Origin: Thermoplasmata archaeon | Lineage (GTDB): Archaea > Thermoplasmatota > E2 > UBA202 > JdFR-43 | NCBI GenBank assembly: GCA_003650975.1 | Contig: QMSU01000032.1 | Location: 1-8,453 of the forward strand | DNA length: 8,453 nucleotides | Reading direction: 5' to 3' | Shown: piece by piece, positions 1 through 5,665 of the stretch | How the letters are laid out: every line of letters begins with the position of its first letter | Numbering within the stretch: position 1 is the first letter of the stretch | Notes under the pieces: generated by a model | Database searches by the model: none | What the model was told of the DNA's origin: nothing | Seen by the model: the letters and a program-made list of their open reading frames with translations, nothing else | Program-made: the position numbers and the translations under genes

Positions 1-157
1 ATCCTTTTTCGAGGCATATCAGGAAACGGATATTCTCCGGGAGGAGTTTGCAGGCGCCCAGGAAGCGTATGCGAACAATGCGCCGGGGGATACATTCACC
101 CTGCAGGAATTCATCCTTCTCGGTGACCCAACTCTGAAGATAGGAGGATATGCGTAA
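1..157 (+). CDS. C25 (gingipain-type) peptidase, C-terminal end (partial)
   Basis: Reading in frame from base 2 to the TAA at 155-157 gives 51 residues with no stop; the gene begins before the window. The visible tail is an amphipathic stretch (residues 1-26), then a segment ending in FILLGDPTLKIGGYA. The LLGDPTLKIGGY ending is characteristic of the C-terminal edge of the caspase-like catalytic domain in C25 family cysteine peptidases, which occur widely as secreted proteins in Thermoplasmatota and related archaea. The catalytic Cys/His lie outside the window, so activity cannot be judged. The protein ends almost directly after the domain, so no long cell-wall or sorting domain follows. A TATA box for the next gene starts 4 bases after the stop, so transcription is separate. 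The family call rests on one short motif and is fairly but not fully secure. Confidence 0.7.
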   Translation, partial: SFFEAYQETDILREEFAGAQEAYANNAPGDTFTLQEFILLGDPTLKIGGYA

Positions 158-160
158 ATT

Positions 161-168
161 TTTATATA
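161..168 (+). promoter_or_regulatory. TATA box of the tRNA gene
   Basis: The sequence TTTATATA lies about 26 bases before the first tRNA base (191), the normal archaeal spacing from TATA-box centre to transcription start. It sits 4 bases after the stop of the upstream peptidase gene, so the tRNA is transcribed independently. Confidence 0.75.
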
Positions 169-190
169 CCTCTCACTATTTTCTTTCGGC

Positions 191-300
191 GGGCCCGTAG
201 CTTAGCCTGGTGGAGCGTCTGGCTCATAACCAGATGGTCGCCGGTTCGAATGCAGACTTGCCACATGGTGCAGGCATGTACGAAAATCCGGTCGGGCCCA
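191..300 (+). tRNA. tRNA with CAU anticodon (probably tRNA-Ile2), interrupted by a T-loop intron
   Basis: Removing bases 251-286 leaves a complete cloverleaf. The acceptor stem pairs GGGCCCG (191-197) with CGGGCCC (293-299), with discriminator A at 300 and no encoded CCA. The D-arm is 200-216. The anticodon stem TCTGG/CCAGA (218-222/230-234) encloses loop CTCATAA with CAT at 225-227. The variable loop is TGGTC (235-239). The T-stem is GCCGG (240-244) with CCGGT (288-292), and the spliced T-loop is TTCGAAT. The first pair is G-C and the GGGCCCG acceptor is, from memory, typical of archaeal tRNA-Ile, so a C34-modified (agmatidine) Ile2 decoding AUA is preferred over elongator Met. Initiator Met is unlikely because it starts with A1-U72 and has three G-C pairs at the base of the anticodon stem. 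A short T run follows at 301-304. The gene is solid; the amino acid identity is inference. Confidence 0.9.
251..286 (+). other. Archaeal tRNA intron at position 59/60 with bulge-helix-bulge motif
   Basis: The 36-base insert splits the T-loop. A canonical hBHBh' motif can be drawn. The outer helix is the T-stem itself (240-244 with 288-292). The central 4-bp helix is exon TTCG (245-248) paired with intron CGAA (281-284). The bulges are AAT at 249-251 and AAT at 285-287, each cut between A and T. The intron interior folds with TGCA (251-254)/TGTA (277-280, one G-U) or a shifted alternative, plus TGCC (259-262)/GGCA (273-276) closing a 10-base loop. Splicing AA^T to AA^T restores TTCGAAT. The substrate would be the tRNA-splicing endonuclease EndA. 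The A run around 283-286 leaves slight ambiguity in exact boundaries, but the BHB fixes the choice given. Confidence 0.85.
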
Positions 301-439
301 TTTTCCCCTTCTCTGGAAATTTTGGCGATAATGCCTCTTTCAGCCCATTTATCGAAATGAGAGGTGATTTTTGTGGAGAGGAAAAGGAGTTGTTAAAGAA
401 TAATTCAGGCAATCATTTTCCCCAACGAGCTCTTCAGTG

Positions 440-475
440 CATAAGAAAAAAGATGCATTGTGGGGATTTGCATCT
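440..475 (-). terminator. Hairpin plus T-run terminator of the Ig-like membrane protein gene
   Basis: Just after the stop of the minus-strand gene (stop at 482-484), AGATGCA (451-457) and TGCATCT (469-475) form a perfect 7-bp inverted repeat with an 11-base loop. On the minus strand it runs straight into a T-rich tract (440-452). Position, stem and T-run agree with a transcription terminator. The rest of 301-481 holds no gene that I can support. Confidence 0.6.
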
Positions 476-481
476 GCCACT

Positions 482-955
482 TCACAGGTAGATGATTTTT
501 ACCGCATGTGGGTCCACAAAATAGTCATATCCCTCCTTCACCACACCCATTGAGAGATGGCCAGCAGGTGTGCCGTGTATCCATGTGGGTTTAACGTGCA
601 GGTGGAGGGTGGCATATCCACGTTCATCCGTTTTGCCGGTGGCGGAATCCCCGCAGCCGTATATGGTGACCGCCGCCCCCTTTACCGGGCGATGATGGTT
701 GCGGGTAACCTCAACAACGATGGTTACATCACGCTCCCTGTAGATGGGGTCTCTCCCGTATTTTTCAAACACAATACTGTCAGTGGGAACATCGTTTATA
801 CTGACGATTTTCGGTGTCAGTTCCCGTGCGAATACGGGGGCAAATATGAAGGGCTGTGCCACCGCATACAGCACGCTGATCCCCGTTACCGCTAAAAGAA
901 CGGTCAGAGCAAAAATGAATTTCCTTCTCTTCCTTGCCTCACTCCCACACATCAT
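482..955 (-). CDS. Membrane-anchored protein with Ig-like / carboxypeptidase-regulatory-like domain
   Basis: The product has 157 residues. Residues 7-12 are basic (ARKRRK), followed by one hydrophobic segment at about 13-33, which would act as a signal anchor or signal peptide and place the rest outside the cell. The region at about 75-125 has a beta-rich pattern with PVKGAAVTIYG then TGKTDERGYATL, as in Ig-like and carboxypeptidase regulatory-like domains where an exposed Gly-Tyr-Ala strand follows a Thr-Asp-x-x-Gly turn. The C-terminal part ends in a short aromatic-rich strand. No catalytic motif is visible. ATG codons lie at 953-955 and 950-952; the first fits a near-leaderless message from the TATA box at 985-994. 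The specific function is unknown. The reading frame is convincing because domain, promoter and terminator agree; the open frame on the opposite strand is a shadow. Confidence 0.75.
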   Translation of the reverse strand: MMCGSEARKRRKFIFALTVLLAVTGISVLYAVAQPFIFAPVFARELTPKIVSINDVPTDSIVFEKYGRDPIYRERDVTIVVEVTRNHHRPVKGAAVTIYGCGDSATGKTDERGYATLHLHVKPTWIHGTPAGHLSMGVVKEGYDYFVDPHAVKIIYL

Positions 956-984
956 TCATTCACTATAATCCAACTTATTACTGC

Positions 985-994
985 ATAAATATTT
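985..994 (-). promoter_or_regulatory. TATA box of the Ig-like membrane protein gene
   Basis: Read on the minus strand this is AAATATTTAT, centred about 35 bases before the ATG at 955. The expected start of transcription falls within about 10 bases of the ATG, so the message would have almost no leader. Confidence 0.55.
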
Positions 995-1075
995 TCCGAT
1001 TTGTGAGTTGTCCTCAAAATGAGATACAGTTCTTCAATGGTTATGTCACAAGGCAGTACGTGATGGGGCAACGTT

Positions 1076-1198
1076 TCATATGAACGAATGAAAAATCCAT
1101 ATGAAAAAAAGGGCGCACACACTCAGCGCAATGAATAATGCCGCACTTGCAATCAATGCAACCGAAGAGACTCCACCCTCAGCACTTAGATATCCCAT
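1076..1198 (-). CDS. Small membrane protein, 40 residues, unknown function
   Basis: A short frame reads from ATG (1196-1198) to TGA (1076-1078). The product begins MGYLSAEGGV and continues into a long uninterrupted hydrophobic helix (residues 11-36, rich in Ala, Leu, Ile, Phe), ending HSFI. A strong ribosome-binding site, GGGAGGGG, lies 7 bases before the ATG (1206-1213), and a TATA-like TTTAAATA (1241-1248) lies about 48 bases before it, so a leader of some 20 bases would carry the binding site. One transmembrane helix with a short N-terminal part outside or inside is all that can be said; no family is recognised. It is the only gene I can support between 956 and 1280. The hydrophobic pattern with a well-placed Shine-Dalgarno makes a real gene likely but not proven. 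Confidence 0.55.
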   Translation of the reverse strand: MGYLSAEGGVSSVALIASAALFIALSVCALFFIWIFHSFI

Positions 1199-1204
1199 TT
1201 TATT

Positions 1205-1250
1205 GCCCCTCCCACAAGGGAAATAATAATACAGCAACGGTATTTAAAAT
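1205..1250 (-). promoter_or_regulatory. TATA box and Shine-Dalgarno site of the 40-residue membrane protein
   Basis: On the minus strand, ATTTTAAATA (1241-1250) is followed about 30 bases on by GGGAGGGG (1206-1213), then 7 bases to the ATG at 1198. Both elements lie in the short gap after the Toprim gene stop at 1281, suggesting a separate transcript rather than read-through. Confidence 0.5.
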
Positions 1251-1280
1251 CTGTGATTTTTTCAAAGTTCCGGATGAAAC

Positions 1281-1688
1281 TCACTCGTCGAATTTCCGTT
1301 CCCCACGCATCTTTGCATGGAGGGTGGAAAGAAAGGAGGGGAGACTTTCCACATCCTTCACCATGGCATTCTTTGCAAATATCAGACGATAGTCGGCTAT
1401 GCATCGCGTCCTTCCGCTCAGATTTTTTTCAATTCTCCGGAAAAGGTACCATCCTTCACTGTCCCAGTCGGTGAGAAGAATTATCTCTCTGTAGCGAGAA
1501 GCAATATCATCGCACATGTTTGCTATCTCCTTTCCCCGGTATACGGTGAGTATCGTTCCCGTTATGCCGAGCGCATGCAGCGCCTTCACGTCCTTTTCCC
1601 CCTCCACGAGTATGGGAGTATCACGATTTCGCTCCTTCAGATCTTCAATTGCCCGTTCCAGCTCCTCCACCGCTCCTTTACAGTCCAT
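1281..1688 (-). CDS. Toprim-domain primase-like protein (UPF0292 family)
   Basis: The 135-residue product is a stand-alone Toprim domain, the metal-binding fold of DnaG primases, topoisomerases and RecR/OLD nucleases. An N-terminal helical stretch (1-22) precedes strand 1 with the conserved glutamate in PILVEGEKD (E30 region), and the second motif TDWDSEG (73-79) supplies the D-x-D and following Glu/Gly that hold Mg2+. A Thr/Tyr/Arg-Gly loop (VYRGKEI, 49-55) is in the usual place. The length fits the small archaeal UPF0292 proteins, whose role is not established; I infer a nucleic-acid transaction. Its ATG (1686-1688) lies inside the end of the DUF167 gene (11-base overlap), so it is the last gene of the malic enzyme operon. 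No strong ribosome-binding site is visible, which suggests translational coupling. Confidence 0.85.
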   Translation of the reverse strand: MDCKGAVEELERAIEDLKERNRDTPILVEGEKDVKALHALGITGTILTVYRGKEIANMCDDIASRYREIILLTDWDSEGWYLFRRIEKNLSGRTRCIADYRLIFAKNAMVKDVESLPSFLSTLHAKMRGERKFDE

Positions 1689-1977
1689 TTTTCAGAAATT
1701 TTTCCACTTCCAGCATGCTCCTTTTCACCAGCACGCCCTTCTCTTTTGCCTTATGTCCATACACCATGACCACGTCATCGCCATTGAGGGCAAAGAAGTC
1801 AGCCATCATCGCACGTATTTGCCTGTTGGCCCTCCCCCTTACCGGCTCCTCATTCACCTCTATCTCTATCCTTTTCCTCCATTCGTCATATCCTGCGGGA
1901 AAACGGCATCGCTCTCCCAGTTTCACCTTCAGATGAATGATGCATCCCTCATCGGTTTCCTCAATGGCGTTTCTCAT
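1678..1977 (-). CDS. DUF167 (YggU) family protein
   Basis: The product has 99 residues, the usual size for this family. It begins with a beta strand (IIHLKVKLG, 13-21) and carries the family core EEPVRGRANRQIRAMMADFF (43-62), matching the P-x-x-G-x-A-N signature before a helix, then a strand and the G-x-K-x-K-G-V turn (YGHKAKEKGVLVKR, 73-86). The fold is known from structures of bacterial and archaeal members, but the molecular function is unknown. Its ATG overlaps the malic enzyme stop as ATGA (1974-1977), with GGTG 3 bases before the ATG, a clear sign of coupled translation. It overlaps the Toprim gene at its 3' end by 11 bases. The family call is confident; a functional link to malate metabolism is not implied. 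Confidence 0.85.
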   Translation of the reverse strand: MRNAIEETDEGCIIHLKVKLGERCRFPAGYDEWRKRIEIEVNEEPVRGRANRQIRAMMADFFALNGDDVVMVYGHKAKEKGVLVKRSMLEVEKFLKNGL

Positions 1978-3320
1978 GGCACCTTAATAAAACCCTGTTT
2001 CATCAACGACTGGGTCTGCTCCCGTGCACTTCTTATTGTCTGCTCTGCCATCTCGTAAATCTCTCCTCTGGAAAGTTTTCGTCTTGCAATACCCTGCTCT
2101 ATTGCTTTCATCGCCACCTGTGTTGCCTCGTGGGGGAATACCTCCCAGTCATCCATGGTTGGCACAATGTAGTCCTCGCGCAACCCTTTCTTCTCCGCCA
2201 CCTCTGCAATGGCATATGCGGCGGCAATGTGCATCTCGTCGGTGATGGTCTTTGCCATGACATCCAGCGTGCCCCTGAAAATGCCCGGGAAACCGAGACT
2301 GTTGTTCACCTGGTTTGGGAAGTCGCTTCTCCCGGTGCCGAAGATTCTCACGCCTGCCTCCTTTGCCTCCCACGGCCATATCTCCGGTATTGGATTCGCC
2401 TCCGCAAACATGACCGCATCATCATTCATTTCCGCCACCCATTCCTTTTTTATGGTTCCGGGCCCTGGTTTTGAGGCGGCAATACACACGTCAACGCCCT
2501 TTATTGCCTCGGCCATGTCTCCTGTTCTTCCCTCACCGTTGGAGTTCATGGCAATATCATATTTGTAGGGATTTTTCTCCTTGAATGTTTCGATGTCTTC
2601 CCTGTTGGGGTGCAGAATCCCCTTGGAATCCACCGCAATGATATTCCGGTAGGGAACGCCAGCCTTTCTCAGCGTTCGTATCATGCACACATTGGCAGCC
2701 CCGGTTCCGATGATGGCGTATGTCACCTCACTCATTTTCTTTCCCACTATCTTGAGTCCGTTTATCACGCCGGCAAGGGTAATGGCGGCGGTTCCCTGCT
2801 GGTCGTCATGCCAGACAGGTATGTCCATCTCCTCCCTCAATCTATCGAGTATGTAGAAGCATTTCGGGGAAGAAAGGTCCTCAAGATTGATGCCGCCGAA
2901 GGTGGGAGCGGCCCACTTCACCGCCTGAATGAATTCGTCGGGGTCCTTTGTGTCAATCATGAGAGGGAAGGCATCCACGCCACCGAGGTACTTGAACAGG
3001 AGGGCCTTTCCCTCCATCACGGGAAGGCCGGCGAGCGGTCCTATGTCACCAAGACCCAGCACCCGCGTTCCGTCGCTCACCACCGCCACAAAGTTTGCCT
3101 TGTTGGTGTACTCGAACACCTTTTCAGGATTTCTGGCGATGTCCTTGCACGGCTCGGCAACGCCGGGTGTGTACCATATGGCAAAATCATTAAAATCACG
3201 CACTGCGCATTTGGGCAAGATCTGAACCTTTCCCTTGTAAAATGGATGCAGTTTCATTGCATCCTCGGCAGGTTTCTGTGCCTTGGCCAGCAATTCCTCA
3301 ACGGTAACTTTCTCTTCCAT
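1974..3320 (-). CDS. Malic enzyme (malate dehydrogenase, oxaloacetate-decarboxylating)
   Basis: The enzyme oxidatively decarboxylates (S)-malate to pyruvate and CO2 with NAD(P)+ and a divalent metal. Using the ATG at 3318-3320 gives 448 residues, close to the short bacterial/archaeal form (no phosphotransacetylase extension). Visible motifs are: catalytic Tyr in WYTPGVA (Y50); [14 protein letters not shown] (81-94); catalytic Lys in MEGKALLFK (K105); metal ligands in INLEDLS (E147, D148) and [10 protein letters not shown] (D172, D173); the NAD-binding loop IIGTGAAN (203-210), followed by an Asp in IIAVDSKG (D231) that would favour NAD over [14 protein letters not shown] (307-316); and [11 protein letters not shown] (330-340). 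An upstream in-frame ATG at 3348-3350 would add 10 residues. The inner start is preferred because GGTGA lies 6 bases before it and a TATA-like element overlaps the outer ATG. It is the first gene of the operon with DUF167 and Toprim. Confidence 0.93.
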   Translation of the reverse strand: MEEKVTVEELLAKAQKPAEDAMKLHPFYKGKVQILPKCAVRDFNDFAIWYTPGVAEPCKDIARNPEKVFEYTNKANFVAVVSDGTRVLGLGDIGPLAGLPVMEGKALLFKYLGGVDAFPLMIDTKDPDEFIQAVKWAAPTFGGINLEDLSSPKCFYILDRLREEMDIPVWHDDQQGTAAITLAGVINGLKIVGKKMSEVTYAIIGTGAANVCMIRTLRKAGVPYRNIIAVDSKGILHPNREDIETFKEKNPYKYDIAMNSNGEGRTGDMAEAIKGVDVCIAASKPGPGTIKKEWVAEMNDDAVMFAEANPIPEIWPWEAKEAGVRIFGTGRSDFPNQVNNSLGFPGIFRGTLDVMAKTITDEMHIAAAYAIAEVAEKKGLREDYIVPTMDDWEVFPHEATQVAMKAIEQGIARRKLSRGEIYEMAEQTIRSAREQTQSLMKQGFIKVP

Positions 3321-3349
3321 TACATTCACCACTGGTGTAACACCAACCA

Positions 3350-3359
3350 TAAATTAAAT
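3350..3359 (-). promoter_or_regulatory. TATA-like element of the malic enzyme operon
   Basis: On the minus strand the region reads CATTTAATTTATGG; the ATTTAATTT part is centred about 35 bases before the ATG at 3320. This spacing supports the inner start over the ATG at 3350, which lies beside the element. The match to a TATA box is moderate. Confidence 0.4.
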
Positions 3360-3395
3360 GTTTTGCATGGTACAGGGGATATCCGAAGCGAGTAT

Positions 3396-3420
3396 CTGAA
3401 AAGAAAAAGAAGGGGAAAGA
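3396..3420 (-). terminator. Pyrimidine-rich tract after the Asp-box protein gene
   Basis: Directly after the stop at 3421-3423, the minus strand runs through an almost pure C/T tract containing two T runs (TTTTT and TTTT). Archaeal transcription commonly ends at T-rich tracts without a strong hairpin, so this probably separates the Asp-box gene from the malic enzyme operon. No convincing stem was found. Confidence 0.4.
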
Positions 3421-4353
3421 TCAGCTTACGCCCAGTACCAGCGGACCAAGGACAAAGCCGCTTACTGTCTGAGCAGCTCCCCCGGCAGTCACCGTGATGT
3501 CAGCTCTCCCTATTCCAAGAATTAATCCCGTTTTCACCTCGACGCTTTCTCCTGCATCAATGTCCACAGTTCCGGATTTCTCCTTTCCAAGAAATACAAG
3601 GCCGTCGAATGATATGCTCCACGGTATCTGGGTTCCAGCCATCCCTCCGATATTCTCAAGTGTTGCGGAAACTCCAAAGCCGCCCCGTATCTCCTTTATG
3701 GTGATAACAGGTACCGGTGTGCCCACATTGTCATGGTATATATCCGATTCACCATTTCTCGAATCCATCCACACCGCGTTTCCTCCCGGAATAACCTTGG
3801 CATTGTGGTATTCTTCAATGACGGTTCCCTCGTTGTCGTTCACCTGCTCGGGATCGCTCCATGTTGCTCCTCCGTCACTGGTAAAGGTGACATACAGATT
3901 GCCGTTTTTGGTAAAGGTGCACGTTGCCGTGTCACCGTAGGCCACCACCGAGGGATAGAGCTCATCATCCGCTGATGCGGCAACCATGCTGGAGCTCCAC
4001 GTACTTCCCCCATCTGAGGAGTAGTAGCACACGAGGTCCTGCTGACCTATTGCCAGCTGGTCGTACTGGGCAACCACGTAAATGTAATCGTTTGCCGCTG
4101 CCACCGCAGGGCAGGTCTCCTCATCCATGTCTCCCCCCATGATCCATGAGCGTTCTCCTGCATCTTCCTCCTCCAGCCGCTTGCAGTCGGCGCTGAGTAG
4201 CACAATGTCCCATGAATCGGTGGTCTGGTTGTACCAGTCAAAGGCGGCATAGAACAGTCCGGTGGTCACATCAATGTCAATGGAGGAATGGCGGCATCCC
4301 TGCCAGGTGTCCCAGTAACTGTTCCAGCCGCTACCCTCATCTTCATAGTTCAT
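3421..4353 (-). CDS. Asp-box (BNR/sialidase-like) exoprotein, apparently lacking its N-terminus
   Basis: The product has 310 residues. Two Asp-box motifs (S/T-x-D-x-G-x-x-T-W) are clear: SSDGGSTW (112-119) and TSDGGATW (158-165), each at a beta-hairpin turn of a propeller blade. Further blade-like repeats lie around 24-55, 80-100 and 190-208 (VWMDSRNGESDIY). A C-terminal beta domain follows (about 217-310; LENIGGMAGTQIPWSISFDG), resembling the CARDB-type or Ig-like adhesion modules on archaeal exoproteins. Such proteins are normally secreted, but this frame begins MNYEDEGSGW with no signal peptide, and an in-frame TAA lies about 20 bases upstream. Only about four blades can be counted, fewer than the six of sialidases. 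It may be a 5'-truncated remnant, or a shortened gene using the TATA element at 4387-4394. Sialidase activity is not supported: no catalytic Arg triad or Asp/Tyr/Glu set is seen. Confidence 0.75.
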   Translation of the reverse strand: MNYEDEGSGWNSYWDTWQGCRHSSIDIDVTTGLFYAAFDWYNQTTDSWDIVLLSADCKRLEEEDAGERSWIMGGDMDEETCPAVAAANDYIYVVAQYDQLAIGQQDLVCYYSSDGGSTWSSSMVAASADDELYPSVVAYGDTATCTFTKNGNLYVTFTSDGGATWSDPEQVNDNEGTVIEEYHNAKVIPGGNAVWMDSRNGESDIYHDNVGTPVPVITIKEIRGGFGVSATLENIGGMAGTQIPWSISFDGLVFLGKEKSGTVDIDAGESVEVKTGLILGIGRADITVTAGGAAQTVSGFVLGPLVLGVS

Positions 4354-4386
4354 GTAGTTAAAAATGGGGAATTATGCATGCAACTC

Positions 4387-4394
4387 TTATATAT
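4387..4394. promoter_or_regulatory. Near-palindromic TATA box between divergent genes
   Basis: TTATATAT on the plus strand (ATATATAA on the minus strand) is the only good TATA box in the 61-base gap between the Asp-box gene (start 4353, minus) and the coaD fusion (start 4415, plus). It is centred about 25 bases before the plus-strand ATG, ideal for a leaderless message, and about 37 before the minus-strand ATG. Its chief role is therefore probably the coaD fusion gene. Confidence 0.6.
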
Positions 4395-4414
4395 TCTTTT
4401 TTGCATCATTGTCT

Positions 4415-5401
4415 ATGAAAGTGTGTGTGGGCGGCACCTTTGACATACTCCACGAGGGGCATATCGCCCTCTTTGAGAGGGCGTTTGAAACGGGAGGTGA
4501 GGTTGTCGTTGGGTTATCATCGGATAACCTTGTGAAAACGAAAAAAAAGAAGACGAGAAGCTATCGGGAAAGAAAAGAATCGCTGGAAAAATTGTTCCGG
4601 GATATGGGCTGGAAGGCATCCATTGAGCCGATTGACGATACGTACGGGACGGCAGTAAAAGAAGATTTTGACGTCATTGTGGTTTCTCCAGAAACTGCGA
4701 GGAATGCAGAGGAGATAAATAAAATGAGGGTGCATAGGGGACTCAAACCGCTGCGCGTTGTGGTGGTTCCGTATGTGCTGGCCCAGGATGGAATTCCCAT
4801 CTCCACCAGCAGAATAAAGCGGGGCGAGATTGCGGGACGGAAACGCATAACACCTCTGAGGGTATGCATCGCCTCCGGAAATGATGTGAAAATGGCGGCA
4901 ACGGAGGATGCATTCAATGAGATATTTGCATCTCCGCACGGGATATCCATCACGTACGCCCGCACTGAGATAAAAACTCAACACCAGCCGGCAGGGGAAA
5001 AAATCCTGGAAGGTGCGGTGCGGCGGGCGGCCGCCGCCGTTGCGCATGGTGATTACGGTGTGGGCATAGAGGCGGGGGTAAGGGAGGAGCACGGCACATT
5101 TTTCGTTGAGCATTATGCTGCCGTTGCCGACAGCGTTGGCTATATAACCTACGGGAAGGGCCCCGCATTCCAGTGCCCCGAATGGATTCTGGAACTCATG
5201 CGTGAGGGGAAGGAAATAAAAAGAGCGGTACCATTTGGCACTGATGAGGAGAGGGAAAGAGGGCTTGTGTGGTACCTTTCAAAAAATGTGGAGAGAAGGC
5301 ATCTGATAAAAGAGGCGGTTGTCATGGCCCTCCTCCCCAGAATGGCAAATCCGTATGAAGATAAAGAAGTTACGGGCAGAAAGGGAACCCCGTTTTCATG
5401 A
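4415..5401 (+). CDS. coaD: Fused phosphopantetheine adenylyltransferase and DUF84 NTP phosphatase
   Basis: The 328-residue product joins two enzymes. Residues 1-148 are an archaeal-type phosphopantetheine adenylyltransferase, which makes dephospho-CoA from 4'-phosphopantetheine and ATP. Evidence is the nucleotidyltransferase loop GGTFDILHEGH (6-16, with the H-x-G-H signature), the basic KTKKKKTRSYRERK segment (41-54), VVSPET (89-94) and the second ATP motif ISTSRIKRGEI (129-139). Residues 149-310 match the DUF84/YjjX inosine-xanthosine triphosphatase family, which hydrolyses non-canonical NTPs: CIASGNDVKMAATEDAF (151-167), QPAGEKILEGAVRRAAAA (191-208), GVGIEAGV (215-222), FGTDEERERGLVWYLSK (274-290) and EAVVMALLP (300-308). 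The ATG at 4415 is chosen over one at 4364 because residue 1 then starts the first strand of the fold and the TATA box sits 25 bases upstream. Both halves keep their motifs, so both are probably active; both act in the cytoplasm. Confidence 0.9.
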   Translation: MKVCVGGTFDILHEGHIALFERAFETGGEVVVGLSSDNLVKTKKKKTRSYRERKESLEKLFRDMGWKASIEPIDDTYGTAVKEDFDVIVVSPETARNAEEINKMRVHRGLKPLRVVVVPYVLAQDGIPISTSRIKRGEIAGRKRITPLRVCIASGNDVKMAATEDAFNEIFASPHGISITYARTEIKTQHQPAGEKILEGAVRRAAAAVAHGDYGVGIEAGVREEHGTFFVEHYAAVADSVGYITYGKGPAFQCPEWILELMREGKEIKRAVPFGTDEERERGLVWYLSKNVERRHLIKEAVVMALLPRMANPYEDKEVTGRKGTPFS

Positions 5402-5446
5402 TATGGATTGAACGGGCACCGATAAGGCATGCGATTTTTCATAAGC

Positions 5447-5454
5447 ATTATAAA
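5447..5454 (+). promoter_or_regulatory. TATA box of the 49-residue membrane protein gene
   Basis: ATTATAAA is centred about 24 bases before the ATG at 5475, the spacing expected for a leaderless archaeal message. This placement is the main reason for accepting the small gene that follows. Confidence 0.65.
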
Positions 5455-5474
5455 CTCTTTTTCATTTCCCTATT

Positions 5475-5624
5475 ATGATACCGTTTCTTCCCATCGGGAT
5501 TCTTCTTGTCATCGCAGTTGCGGTGCTGCTCGGCTGGAAACTCATAAAATTTGCCGTAAAGATGCTCATCGCCACCCTTTTCATACTGTTTATCATCGGG
5601 GTAATTTACCTGCTGTTTTTCTGA
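5475..5624 (+). CDS. Small two-helix membrane protein, 49 residues, unknown function
   Basis: A short frame runs from ATG at 5475 to TGA at 5622-5624. It begins MIPFLPIGILLVIAVAVLLG (residues 1-20), has a short basic turn (WKLIKFAVKM, 21-30) and ends in a second hydrophobic stretch (31-49) finishing YLLFF. This gives two transmembrane helices joined by a loop with three lysines, which by the positive-inside rule would face the cytoplasm, with both ends outside. A TATA box at the leaderless distance precedes it. It is placed between the coaD fusion and the ribosomal operon, which has its own TATA box at 5666, so it is a single-gene transcript. A 5-bp inverted repeat (TGCAG/CTGCA, about 5626-5640) follows the stop. 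No family is recognised. Reality is likely from promoter, codon pattern and charge layout. Confidence 0.65.
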   Translation: MIPFLPIGILLVIAVAVLLGWKLIKFAVKMLIATLFILFIIGVIYLLFF

Positions 5625-5665
5625 GTGCAGGAAAACTGCAGGGTGCCTACATACAAGCACAAATC

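Noticed and set aside
210..491. Plus-strand open frame of 93 codons over the tRNA and the gap after it
   Set aside because: Its start lies inside the tRNA gene, it has no ribosome-binding site, the composition is not protein-like, and the minus-strand terminator lies in it.
1138..2058. Several plus-strand open frames of 70-180 codons
   Set aside because: They lie opposite the Toprim, DUF167 and malic enzyme genes, whose conserved motifs prove the minus strand is coding; the plus-strand products are Ser/Pro/His-rich shadows.
2610..3497. Plus-strand frame of 295 codons
   Set aside because: It is the antisense of the malic enzyme gene, all of whose catalytic motifs are intact; its own product has no recognisable domain.
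4364..4414. Longer start for the coaD fusion adding 17 residues
   Set aside because: The added residues fall over the TATA box and before the first strand of the nucleotidyltransferase fold, so they are unlikely to be translated.
4517..5113. Minus-strand frame of 198 codons within the coaD fusion
   Set aside because: Antisense shadow; the plus strand holds two intact enzyme domains.
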